Source: Ceratotherium simum simum
Lineage: Eukaryota > Chordata > Mammalia > Perissodactyla > Rhinocerotidae
Direction of reading: 5' to 3'
DNA length: 64,000 bases
Assembly: GCF_000283155.1 (NCBI RefSeq)
Contig: NW_004454180.1
Location: 23,956,111-24,020,110, forward strand
This document shows, one piece after another, positions 44,584 through 53,944 of the stretch (position 1 is its first letter; each line of letters starts with the position of its first letter). Under the pieces are notes generated by a model, which made no database searches, was not told the DNA's origin, and saw only the letters and a list, made by a program, of their open reading frames with translations. A program made the translations under genes and the position numbers.

Positions 44584-44870
44584 ATTCATTGAACATAAAC
44601 TTATTAAGCACTTGCATTGTGAAACATATCCAGCTAAGTTCTAGAGATACAGGAGTACATGTAGTAGAGCCTCAACAACTGGGAACTGATATTAAGCACA
44701 GATTATATAATACTCGGCCTTCCTTTGTCTCCCATGGCTATTTTTAGTAATTGTTTTTACTTTACTGAGTATCTGATCTGTAGCTAGCTGTGAAAAAAAA
44801 AGTGATTAATAACAATAATAAAGCAAGAACCATAGTGCTGCAAGAGCTCATGGTCTAGCTGAGAAGACAT
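44583..44870 (-). repeat. L2 LINE 3' end, antisense
   Basis: 'cattcattgaacataaacttattaagcacttgcattgtgaaac', 'gctaagttctagagatacaggag' and, after a gap, 'caagagctcatggtctagctgagaag' follow the reversed L2 terminus, with internal rearrangement. Confidence 0.72.
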
Positions 44871-44949
44871 AATCAGCTCTGAGAATAGAGTGGCTTGGAT
44901 TCTTTCTTACCTTTAGCATTTACATCCCTGTTCTTTAAATATACCAATA

Positions 44950-45085
44950 TCCGATTCCAGTATATACCAATTGAATCAGGATCTCAACGTGACACCTGCA
45001 TATCAGTTTACTTTAAAATTCTCCAGGTAATCCTAATTTGCAGACAGAATCAAGAACCATTAGTCTAATAGTTTGCAACCCCTGA
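44950..45085 (+). repeat. Possible MER20/hAT-like relic
   Basis: 'ttgaatcaggatctcaacg', 'aaaattctccaggtaatcctaatttgcagacagaatcaagaacc' resembles the MER20-type body (TTCTAACAAGTTCCCAGGTGATGCTGATGC...). Highly worn. Confidence 0.4.
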
Positions 45086-45374
45086 GACGGGCCGCAATGC
45101 CTTGACTGTGAACACTACCTGAACGGCAGCAAACTGCGATATCCCGGCAAAGAACCCAGAACTTAGCGTCGTCAGGTAAGCCCTTAGACTCTTTGAACTT
45201 GGTATTAGTACTTCTTTAAAAGTTTTACCAGATTCAGTTTCTATACTATTAATTTTTACATAAATCTAGATAAATAAATACCATATATTAAGTTGTAGAC
45301 AATTAAAATTTCTTTAGAAAATATATGCTCACAAAATTAATGGTTGCCCTGAAGTCATTTATCATCTTGCTTCT

Positions 45375-45815
45375 CCTTAATGTTCCAGTTTGGTGTCTCT
45401 GGATCCTCTCCTTGCACCCCAAGATCCAGCCGTACTAAAGCACCACTAGCTCCCCAGAGGTCGCCAGGTTCTCTCTCCGGCCCTTTGCCTGTGTTGTTGC
45501 TGCTGCCTGAACCACCCTCTCCACCTCCCTGTCATCTAATTCAATCTCCAGGACTCAGTATCCATGTCATTTGCTCTGTCAAATCTCTCCTGACCCCACA
45601 TCGAGAGCCCTCCTGTGCTCCCATTACACCTTACATTTCCCCTTTCTATGGCTTATCACATGCTTGACTATTTTTTGCTCTGTATTCCTCTCTGGACTAG
45701 AAGCTTCATGAGGACGGGAAGCATACCTGTATTAGTCACCACTTTATCCCCATTTTCTACAGATCACCAAGCATACAGTAGATGCTCAATAAATATATGT
45801 TGACTTGAATTTATT
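45375..45815 (+). repeat. L2 LINE, sense, 3' 440 bp
   Basis: 'ctccggccctttgcctgtgttgttgctgctgcctgaaccaccctctcc', 'cctccctgtcatctaattcaatctccaggactcag', 'atctctcctgacccc', 'ctctggactagaagcttcatgaggacgggaagc' and 'catacagtagatgctcaataaatatatgttgacttgaa' follow the L2 3' end in full order. The 95-codon frame (45380-45667) lies inside and is non-coding. Confidence 0.93.
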
Positions 45816-46920
45816 TGGATACAGATTTTTATTTATGCACATACACAATAGGTGAAGTGCGGTATCAATTATCTAGCTCCCGCAAGCGCAAATAACTTTC
45901 ACATAAAATTTCCAAATAATTGGTATTTTCCTGGGAGGAACCCCTTTCATGCCAAATTTCATGAATTTGAGGACTAATAGAAATCCCTTCTCTCCCGCTT
46001 ACGTTTGACCTCCTTGGGCTTTAATTCATCATCTGTAATTTTGAGACCCTTCCTGTCAGATAGCATGGGAATGAATAGCCTGGGGTCTTTCTAGCTATGA
46101 GAGCTGTGATTTCTCAGTCTCATCCTTGAGGACGATGCCACAAGTTCACATAAGAGATTCATGTATAAAATTAGGCATCTGCTCTTGCAAGTGGTAAACG
46201 ACTTCCTGGGCTGCATTGTGCCCTCTCTGACAGATGGTGCTGGAGCCAGTCCTGGAGTATCTCTGGGAAATAACGTGCTCACTCATGAGAAACAGAAGTC
46301 CCAGAATTATGTTGTTTAGCTTCTTGGAAGCCCCCAAATTCCCCACAGCGGATACTGCCTCCTATGCATGAGGTGTGAGCAATGTGCTTTGTGTTGAAGC
46401 GGAAAAAATGTTGTTCAAGTGATAGCCTAATAAACTAGTTATTATTTCTAATTGCTGGTATTAGCACTTTAAATTTCTGTTCTCCAGGATTATTGTTGTT
46501 TTCATTACTAGGCAGCTCTCAAACTTGCAACACTTTCCTACTTTGTCAAAGATCAAGTTGCCATAAGAATATATTTGGGCTTTTTTAGAATTCATAATTC
46601 TGTTGCTCAATTCACTACAGAGAAATGCGTGCTTCTTTAATGAATTAAAATTTAAATCTGGAACACCGGCTGGGCCCAATTCACCCACCGCTGATTCAAA
46701 GCTCCTTAGCCTATCAAAGTGATAAGAGCACAGAGCAAGAGACAACCAGAACCATATAATGAGAGCTAGGACACATGGATTCTGAGGCAATGCCTACAGT
46801 GCCAAGGGCAATTGTAATTTTGAATATTCCATACTTATTTTTATTAGGTACAAGAAATTCCAAAACTTGACTGTGCAAACTCTGTGTCCCAGACTCTCTT
46901 GCATATTCTTAGACAGACTG
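45815..46920. other. Unique non-coding sequence
   Basis: No interspersed repeat recognised. Overlapping minus-strand frames at 46091-46346 and 46461-46790 have no protein-family features. Confidence 0.5.
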
Positions 46921-46937
46921 TGTATCCTTTTTTTTTT

Positions 46938-47138
46938 TAAAGATTTTATTTATTTATTTTTTCCCAAAAGCCCCAGTAGATAGTTGTATGTCATAGCTGC
47001 ACATCCTTCTAGTTGCTATATGTGGGACGCGGCTCGCTGAGGCCAGAGAAGCGGTGCATCGGTGCGCGCCCGGGATCCGAACCCGGGCCTTCAGCAGTGG
47101 AGCATGCGCACTTAACTGCTAAGCCACGGGGCCGGCCC
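46938..47138 (-). mobile_element. ERE SINE (short ERE1-like), antisense, with TSD
   Basis: Reversed simple form: 'aaagattttatttatttatt' tail, 'aagccccagtagatagttgtatgtcatagc', 'tgcacatccttctagttgct', B box reversed in 'gggatccgaacccgggcc', head 'aagccacggggccggccc'. It lacks the tail modules of the composite copies. Target duplication tgtatcc plus ten T is seen at 46921-46937 and 47139-47155. High CpG content and matching duplications make it one of the youngest insertions here. Frame 47013-47207 runs through it. Confidence 0.97.
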
Positions 47139-47439
47139 TGTATCCTTTTTTTTTTATTTCGGTTCTATGAAAGATATATCTTTATTCTTGATCAGATCCC
47201 TGCTTAATTCCATCACCTTGCTAATTCTTCAAATTCCAGTGATGCTGAGTGATTGAAAAGAAGAAGGATGATAGAGAAGAAAAGTGGTGCTTTGGAATTT
47301 GAAAGAGTATAGTTGGAATCCAGCTATAAAACTAGGCAAGGTTTGAAATCTTATCAAGCCTCCCTTTCAGGTTTATTGTGAAGATTGAATGAGATCATAA
47401 ATGAAGCTTGAGTGAGATCATTGGGATGTAATCAGCCCC

Positions 47440-47555
47440 AAGAGGCAGAGATTTATATCTCTTTTGTTTCCTGCTATATCTCTAGTACCTAGAATAGTGC
47501 CTAATACATAGTATTCACTTAATAAATACATTTGGGATAAATGAATATCATTTAT
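47440..47555 (+). repeat. L2 LINE 3' end
   Basis: 'ttgtttcctgctatatctctagtacctagaatagtgcctaatacatagtattcacttaataaatacatttggg' (in parts) matches the L2 terminus. Confidence 0.85.
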
Positions 47556-48390
47556 ACAAAATATGAGCCATAGTACTTGGTGCATAGGACTATTCAGTAA
47601 ATGGAAGTTGCTAGGATTGTTTCCAGAATTAATGGAAGACAGGAAAATCTCCTCAGTAGGCAAGGTTTAATTAAAGATGTGGAATGCTGCAGAGAATCAC
47701 TTTGAAAATAGATTAACTTTTCTGCAAGAGACTGAAGATTTGTCATAGCTTTTATGAACTTGTCCCAATGTGTTTGAGTGTATCCCTTCGTATGTGCTCA
47801 GTCTGGAGAAAACAAAATCTACGCTGGGTGATTGTGCTGGAGTTATAACAGCACACATGGTGTCTGTTTCTATGATACGATGGGGTGTGGCTCACCTAAC
47901 TGTCACAGCCAGGACTCGTCTGAAATGATGCTTTTCACACAGCGTTATATGTAGGAAAATAAAAACATGGAGAAAATCTTGGAGAAAGGGATTAGCTAAA
48001 AACAGAACTTTGTTTCATCCTTCTTATATTTCTTCTACACTTGTTACTGATATGATAGCATACAAATGTTCAAATTTGGTGATTTTAGATGAAGGCGGAA
48101 AGGGTAATACAACGAACATAAAATGCCCTTCATCTAAAGTCACCAAATTTGAACATTTTTCCACATTCACACATGTGCTTACTCCATATATATTTCTATC
48201 TATATATATGAAATATTTAAATATTTTAAATAGCATGAATATTTGTAAATAAGTTACGTACATCATGACATGTTACCCCAACTATTTAACTATTCTAGCA
48301 TCTATGTCTGAATACTAGAGCTCTTTTCTACATAACCTCAATAGCATTAATACATATAAGGCATTTAATAATGAGATGATACTATTGTTT
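47555..48390. other. Unique sequence containing a long inverted repeat
   Basis: Non-repetitive apart from the 32-bp inverted repeat at 48064-48158 and an AT-rich patch at 48183-48240. No gene recognised. Confidence 0.55.
48064..48158 (+). repeat. 32-bp inverted repeat with 31-base loop (hairpin)
   Basis: Left arm 48064-48095 begins aaatgttcaaatttggtgat; right arm 48127-48158 is its reverse complement at 31 of 32 positions. The single difference (T48083 opposite G48139) is a U-G wobble in plus-strand RNA, so such a transcript could pair along the whole stem. The loop is 48096-48126. It could be a miniature inverted-repeat transposon remnant or, less likely, a microRNA-type precursor. No TA or TTAA duplication is evident. 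Frames on both strands are consequences of the symmetry. Confidence 0.93.
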
Positions 48391-48502
48391 TGTTTATGGT
48401 CCATACTCAAATTTTCCCAATTATCATAGTCATGTCCTTTTACCTGTTATCCTGGCATGGGGGGTGTTAGTATCCAATCAATGATCACACATTGCATTTA
48501 GT
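48390..48502 (-). repeat. Old L1M 3' region, antisense (left part)
   Basis: 'caattatcatagtcatgtccttttacctg' and 'gtatccaatcaatgatcacacattgcatttagttgtcatg' are familiar antisense L1M 3' sequence. It is interrupted by the ERE and continues at 48774 with 'agtcctttaacattgaactg'. Confidence 0.72.
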
Positions 48503-48516
48503 TGTCATGCCTCTTT

Positions 48517-48759
48517 TTTTTCTTTTTGTGAGGAAGATCGACCCTGAGCTAACATCTGCCAATCTTCCTTTTTTGCTGAGGAAGACTGGCCCTGGGCTAA
48601 CATCCATGCCCATCTTCCTCTACTTTATATGGGAGGCCGCCACAGCATGGCTTGACAAGTGGTGCATTGGTGCGCACCTGGGATCCAATCCGGCAAACCC
48701 CAGGCTGCCGCAGCGGAGCGCATGCACTTAACCACTTGCGCCACCAGGCCAGCCATCAC
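48517..48759 (-). mobile_element. ERE SINE (two tail modules), antisense, with TSD
   Basis: Left end T-rich, reversed tail modules 'ccctgagctaacatctgcc' and 'ccctgggctaacatccatgcc', body 'cctctactttatatgggagg', reversed B box region 'gggatccaatcc', head 'ccaccaggccagcc'. Target duplication tgtcatgcctcttt is identical at 48503-48516 and 48760-48773. Inserted into an antisense L1M. The frame 48492-48731 crosses it. Confidence 0.96.
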
Positions 48760-48773
48760 TGTCATGCCTCTTT

Positions 48774-48945
48774 AGTCCTTTAACATTGAACTGTCTCTCA
48801 ATTTTTTTTTGATCTTTCATAATATTAATACTTTTGAAGAGTCAGATTGTCTTGTAGAATGTACCCTAATTGAGATTTGTCTAATTATTTCCTCACAATT
48901 AAATATTAAATGGTTTTTGTTAAGAATCCAGATAGGTGACTTTAT
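48774..48945 (-). repeat. Old L1M 3' region, antisense (right part)
   Basis: 'cttttgaagagtcagattgtcttgtagaatgtaccctaattgagatttgtctaattatttcctcacaatt' (in parts) continues the left piece in order after the ERE. Confidence 0.72.
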
Positions 48946-48974
48946 ATAACCAGACTGTATTTTATTGGTTTATT

Positions 48975-49095
48975 TTTATCACCTTCCCTACCAGCATGTA
49001 AGCTCCTGACAGAGGGGGGCCATGTCTTATTCATCTCTGTAACCTCGGAACTCGGCATAGTGCCTGGCACGTGTGGGTACCCAATAACTCACTGT
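48975..49095 (+). repeat. L2 LINE 3' end
   Basis: 'agcatgtaagctcctgacagaggggggccatgtcttattcatctctgtaacctcgg' and 'catagtgcctggcacgtgtggg' match the L2 terminus. It ends in '...cccaataactcactg' rather than the usual tail. Confidence 0.88.
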
Positions 49096-49164
49096 CTTCT
49101 CCCCAGGCTATTCCTTCTGTTCATTTACCATTCTAGTTGCCACACTACCATCCACTCAACCACC

Positions 49165-49328
49165 CATAACTAGAAAGCTAGTTATGCTTGACACTGCACT
49201 TTTTCTCCCACCTCTAAATAATCACAAAACCCTACCTGTTACCTGCTGAATATTTCTCCAACCATTCTCTCATTTCCATTCATATTTCAGGCCTTCAACT
49301 ACCTCTCCAGAACTGTTAGAGCAGCCTA
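49165..49328 (+). repeat. L2 LINE internal 3' region, sense (left part)
   Basis: 'cactttttctcccacctctaaataatcacaaaaccctacc' and 'ccttcaactacctctccagaactgttagagcagcctac' follow the L2 3' region. It is interrupted by an ERE at 49341. Confidence 0.7.
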
Positions 49329-49340
49329 CAAACTGAACTT

Positions 49341-49552
49341 TTTTTTTTTTAAAGATTTTATTTATTTATTTTTCCCCCCAAAGCCCCAGTAGACAGTTGT
49401 ACGTCATAGCTGCACATCCTTCTAGTTGCTGTATGTGGGACGCGGCCTCAGCATGGCTGGAGAAGCGGCGCATCGGCGTGCACCTGGGATCTGAACCCGG
49501 GCCACCAGTAGCGGAGCGCATGCTCTTAACCGCTAAGCCACGGGGCCGGCCC
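49341..49552 (-). mobile_element. ERE SINE (short ERE1-like), antisense, with perfect TSD
   Basis: Reversed simple form: 'aaagattttatttatttatt', 'aagccccagtagacagttgtacgtcatagc', 'tgcacatccttctagttgctgtatgtgggacgcgg', reversed B box in 'gggatctgaacccgggcc', head 'cggggccggcc'. The 12-bp duplication caaactgaactt is perfect at 49329-49340 and 49553-49564. CpG-rich and therefore young. The minus-strand 89-codon frame through it is SINE-derived. Confidence 0.97.
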
Positions 49553-49564
49553 CAAACTGAACTT

Positions 49565-49790
49565 CTTACTGCTAGTCTTGGCCCCATCAAGTCCAACTGC
49601 AAGCCAGTTTTCAGAGTGACCCATTTAAAAAGCAAACCCGATGATGTTGCTTTCCTGATTAAAAACCTTCAGAAGCTGCAATGATTTACAGGATGGAGTC
49701 CAGGCTCTTTAGCCTGATAAAGAAGCCCCCCTGATTGTCTCCTACCCCCTGTCCCATTCTGCCTTGTACTTTTCTTTCCAGTAACATTGA
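49565..49790 (+). repeat. L2 LINE internal 3' region, sense (right part)
   Basis: 'cttactgctagtcttggccccatcaagtccaactgcaagccag', 'tgatgttgctttcctgattaaaaaccttcagaagctgc', 'atggagtccaggctctttagcctgataaag' match the L2 region where sense strand reads 'CTGCCTCCACTCTGGCCCC...CTTAAAACCCTTCA...GGATAAAGTCCAAACTC'. Confidence 0.85.
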
Positions 49791-49807
49791 GACCCTTGAA
49801 ATAGCAT

Positions 49808-50000
49808 TAGTAGCCTTCATTTGTTGAAGGCTGGCCACATGTCTGGCATGATAGTGCTTCCTTTATGTATATGATCTCATTTAATCCTTACATCAAGTTG
49901 TGAAGTAGATGGAATTATTAGCATTTTATAGATCAGGAAATGATTTGCATTACCCAGCTAATAAGTGGTAGAACCAGGACTCAAACATGAACCTGAAGCC
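49808..50000 (-). repeat. MIR SINE, antisense, inside or beside L2
   Basis: 'ttcctttatgtatatgatctcatttaatccttacatcaagttgtgaagtagatgg' and 'cattttatagatcaggaaatgatttgcattacccagctaataagtggtagaaccaggactcaaac' (in parts) are the reversed MIR in order. L2 sense sequence lies on both sides. Confidence 0.93.
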
Positions 50001-50019
50001 CTTCCCTTTTCCATGCTGC

Positions 50020-50375
50020 CAAGGTTGTCTCTACTTCCCATGCTATTTCTTACCTTCATGCCTACTCTATGCATGTAACACCTTTCCCACAACCACGTCT
50101 CCTTGTTGCCTGGCTAACTCTACTAGTCCTGTAAAACTCAGATCTAGTATCTTTTATTATCTCTTGTGTTGGATTGGGTACGTCCTTGGTACTTTTAAAA
50201 TATCTAATATAACTCTAGTGCTGTACTTACCTTATAGTTTAATGATCACTTTATACGTCTATATGTCTGTCTTTCTCACTAGACCCCCAGGACTGAGGCC
50301 ATATTATGTTCTTCTTATATATCCAGAGTAGAATCAGAGACAACTCAGTAAACATTGGCTGGGTGAGTGTCTGGA
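50020..50375 (+). repeat. L2 LINE 3' end, sense
   Basis: 'ttgcctggctaactctactagtcctgtaaaactcagatctag', 'actagacccccaggactgaggccatattatgttcttc' and 'gagacaactcagtaaacattggctgggtgag' give the last 350 bp of L2. It probably belongs to the same copy as 49165-49790, since the missing part of L2 lies where the MIR now sits. The 114-codon frame here is non-coding. Confidence 0.82.
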
Positions 50376-50639
50376 TCATGAGAGCCACAGAGCTCTTGAT
50401 ACCGCCATGTTGCCTATTGCTGACTTAGATAAAGACTTTGTATACACTTATCAAGTTTTCAGACAAATTTTCAGTCGAAAGAGATAACTAAGTTGTATGA
50501 CATAAATAGAATTAAAAACTATCTTAATTTATACTAGCAACAGAATATAAAACTTGTAAAGAATAATGGTTAAATAAATAATGATTTAAAAATTAACATA
50601 GTCCTCCTCTAATACTATTAGTACTTTTTGCGTTTTGTA

Positions 50640-51985
50640 TTTTACATACATACACATTTAGTTTGTTACACTCAGGAGAGAATACATCCTACATGCATGT
50701 AAAATGCAAAAAGAAAAACACATGTATGTTGCTATTTTCATTGATTATAGTGTTTTAGACATTTCTATATGTTCTTTGTGATTATCATTTTAATTATTGT
50801 ATAATATTTCACTGAGTTGATTTTATTAAATCTATTCCTCTAATCTTGGACATTTATGCTTTATTCAGTCTTTTGGAATAATAAATAGCTATTCTGTGCA
50901 TCCATTTTTGTTTCTGTTGAATTATATCATTAGGAGAAATTCTAGAGACTAAAATTACCAGATCAGAGTATATACATCTCTATTATTCTTAATATATTGC
51001 TTTCCAAAAGGGGTATATCAATTTAAATGATCACTATAAATAAATGAAAATAAGATTCCTTAAACTTTGACCAGCAATAGGTACAATCTTTTAAATTTGT
51101 TAGCTACTTTAATAGGTGATTAAAAGTATCTCCAGGCTCCATCAAGGATGGTCTTTTCCCTTGTGTTTCTTTATTATTGACATTTTTCTACGTAATTTTT
51201 GTGTTCATGTCATGGCTTATTAGTTTTCTAGGTCCTTGAGGTTTTCCCTCTGAATTTGAATGAACTCTTCATATATTACAAATGTTAATTTGTCTGACAT
51301 TTTCAGTACAAATATTTTTCTCAGTCAGTTGTTGTTATATAAAAAAATTTATTTTACATCATTTTTCACTTACAGAGGCTTTCAATGTCTGCCTATTCAG
51401 TTGTGGCAACACGTCCCTTTGAGTTTCTTCTATGGATTCTTGTGCAAGGTGCAGCTCTAATGCTTTGGTTTTCTAAATTGTCATATTGTATCTTGATACA
51501 ACTACTTATTTAAGCCTTCTTTGCCCCTTTATTTGGGAAAACTGATAACTTTTCACATATGTTTTGGGTTTATTTTTAATTTTTCCACTCTTTCCTGTTG
51601 GTGTGGCTTTCTGTGTCTGTGTCAGTACAACATCATTTCAAGTTCTCATACTTTTTTATAAGTTTAATGTCTGACATGACTAAATTTCCTTCTCATTTCT
51701 TCTTTTCAGATTGTCTCTTCTAGTTTCATCTTTTCTCACATTTTTCATGCAAATTTTCTTGAATTCTAAAAAATCATATTGCCATTTTGATTCAAATTGT
51801 ACTAAATCTGTAAATTTCCTTGGGGTGAGCAGATTTATAATTTTTAGTCTCACTGAGCCAAAAATTATACCTGTCTATTTATTTTAATTTTTTAAAAGAC
51901 TTCCAATAAGTGTTTGTAGGTTTCTGTAGAAAGCTTTTGCTCTTATCTTGTACAGTATAAACCTTAGTGCTTTAGGTTGCTTTTA
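50640..51985 (-). repeat. Old L1M (L1ME/L1MC-type), antisense, ~1.3 kb
   Basis: Reversed L1 3' region and ORF2 C-terminus: 'taatatttcactgagttgattttattaaatc', 'ttcagtcttttggaataataaatagctattctgtgcatcc', 'taggagaaattctagagactaaaattaccagatc', 'attgctttccaaaaggggtatatcaattt', 'cttttaaatttgttagctactttaataggtgat', 'gtctgacattttcagtacaaatatttttctcag' and 'gtgtctgtgtcagtacaac'. Numerous stops and indels; inactive. Confidence 0.88.
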
Positions 51986-51989
51986 ATAA

Positions 51990-52235
51990 AATAATAATAG
52001 CTAACATTTACTATGCATGTAATATGCAGCAGACATTATGCTAAGTGTTTTCCATTGTTGTCTAGTAAAAGACCGCAGTAAGGTGGCTATAGTTGTCACC
52101 ATAATGCCTATGAGGAAACTGAGGTTTAGATTGGTCACATAATTTGTCCAAGGCCACGTGGATGTTAAACAATAGAGCTGTGATTTGTACCCAGGACTGA
52201 CTGACTTTAAAGGCCATGTTCTTAACCACCATCCT
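51990..52235 (-). repeat. MIR SINE, antisense, full length
   Basis: 'taacatttactatgcatgtaatatgcagcagacattatgctaagtg', 'gcctatgaggaaactgaggtttagattggtcacataatttgtccaaggccacg' and 'agctgtgatttgtacccaggactgactgac' are the reversed MIR from 3' end to 5' end. Confidence 0.95.
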
Positions 52236-52492
52236 ATATTTAGTAAATTGGAATTACGAGCTATTAATATAATGAAATTTAGCCAGAATAAAAGCAAAAT
52301 TCTTGTACTAAGGTTAATATTTCAAATGGATCAGAAGAGAAAGGCCATATCTGTTCAGTTGTTTAGTAGATCTTTTATACAGTATCAGCTAATAAAGTGA
52401 CATGATTGCTTTAAACAAAGCAAAGAAATCCACTTCCATGTTGATATATGATGTCAGTTTATGGAAGGGGATAGTACCAGTGGATCAACATC

Positions 52493-52508
52493 AAGAATGC
52501 TGTGTTCT
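52493..52508. repeat. ERE target-site duplication, left
   Basis: aagaatgctgtgttct here is repeated exactly at 52755-52770 after the ERE (16 bp, no mismatches), the longest clean duplication in the window. Confidence 0.97.
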
Positions 52509-52754
52509 GGGGCCGGCCCGGTGGCATAGTGGTTAATTTTGTGCGCTCCACTTCAGCAGCCCAGGGTTTGTAGGTTTGGATCCTGGGCGCAGACCTACGC
52601 ACCGCTTATCAAGTAATGCTGTGGCAGGCGTCCCACATATAAAGTGGAGGAAGATGGGCACAGATGTTAGCCCAGGGCCAATCTTCCTCAGCAAAAAAGA
52701 GGAGGATTGGCATCAGATGTTAGCTCAGGGCTAATATTCCTCACCAAAAAAAAA
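52509..52754 (+). mobile_element. ERE SINE (two tail modules), perfect 16-bp TSD
   Basis: Head ggggccggcccggtggc, A-box-like 'tggcatagtggttaa', B box ggtttggatcc (52573-52583), body 'aagtggaggaagatgggcac', two tail modules ('agatgttagcccagggcc', 'agatgttagctcagggct') and a poly-A end. It is in unique DNA, not nested. Both Pol III promoter boxes survive, so it could in principle be transcribed; no evidence of activity is visible. Confidence 0.97.
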
Positions 52755-52770
52755 AAGAATGCTGTGTTCT

Positions 52771-53115
52771 CATCTCCACATTTTACGAGTGGCTTTTATA
52801 ATGGGGAGCTTCATCAAGGGATGATAACATGATAAATAAAGAGGAATTATGTAGAATAAATGGTTGAAAGAATTTCCAGCTTGGTTAAAGGTAGACATCT
52901 GAAGGGCTGTTGTGAGCAAGAGGGAATAGATATGTAGTGAACAGAAGTTTCAAGGAGACAGATCTTGGCTCCAATAAATTCTTGAAGAATTAGCCTGTCC
53001 AACAGTGAAACTGACTCCCTCACAATTTAGTGAGTATCTCATCCTTTGAAGTATTTGAGCAGAGACCAAAGGTTACAGAGAAGGGATTCTTAAGTTGCAA
53101 AGAAAGTTCATCTAC
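52771..53115. other. Unique non-coding sequence
   Basis: No recognised repeat or coding frame. Confidence 0.5.
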
Positions 53116-53119
53116 ATTA

Positions 53120-53312
53120 GTGGTTTTTAACGTGCAGGTCCAAGGCCAGTAGCATCAGCCAGAAACCACGGTTGTTAGAAGTATAAATCAGTGGACCCCA
53201 TCCCAGAAAACTGAGTCAGAAACTGAGACGGAGCAGCAATCTGTGTTTTAAGAAGCCATCCAGATGATCCTGATGCACCCTAAAGTTTGAGAAATACTAA
53301 CCTAGATAAACT
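53120..53312 (-). mobile_element. MER20-like hAT DNA transposon, antisense
   Basis: 'agtggtttttaacgtgcaggtccaaggccagtagcatcagcc', 'gtggaccccatcccagaaaactgagtcagaaactgagacgg' and 'atgatcctgatgcaccctaaagtttgagaaata' are the reversed MER20 sequence from end to end, with both worn terminal inverted repeats. Non-autonomous and long inactive. Confidence 0.93.
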
Positions 53313-53799
53313 CTGATGTCCCATTACAACTCTAAAGTTTAACTCTTCTATTTGCCATACAGTACACTTTTATATCAATCAATACGGTATCAATTGTGTA
53401 TTGCATCTAAGGGAAGTTAATTGTTGAAATAACAAAGGGAGCTCGTTATAAAGTGGTTTCCTCCAATAGAAGACTTCATGATGTCAACTCTGAGACAGTG
53501 TTTCCACAGAACTCCAGGTATCCCAATAAATTCTTGGAGCTTTCCCATACATACACACTGAGCTGTGTCCACCAGTGAAGGCATGAATCACCCTCAATAT
53601 ATGTTTAATTTTTTTTTCAAAGGATAGATGAGTAAGTGAAAAAAAACTCAGGTTATCATCCCAATTTGACTCTTTCTTTTTCATCATCAAACTGAATTGA
53701 AATCCCCAGAAGTATATTGGAATAGATGGGAAGAACTTTACATTTAATTTCTTATAGCTAGGACACAATAGATGCAGAATCCCCCTTGTCACTTACCAT

Positions 53800-53940
53800 C
53801 CATTTCTCCCACCATTCTGTGAGTTCCTTTGGTGTTGGGGCCATGTTTCATCCATCTTTGTATCTTCCATGATGCCCAGTGCAGTGCCTATGAAGCGTTA
53901 GTGCTCAAACATTGCTCATTAAACGTTATGTATTTAATGT
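53800..53940 (+). repeat. L2 LINE 3' end
   Basis: 'gtgagttcctttggtgttggggccatgtttcatccatctttgtatcttccatgatgcccagtgcagtgcctatgaagcg' (in parts) then 'gtgctcaaacattgctcat' match the L2 end. Confidence 0.82.
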
Positions 53941-53944
53941 GATA

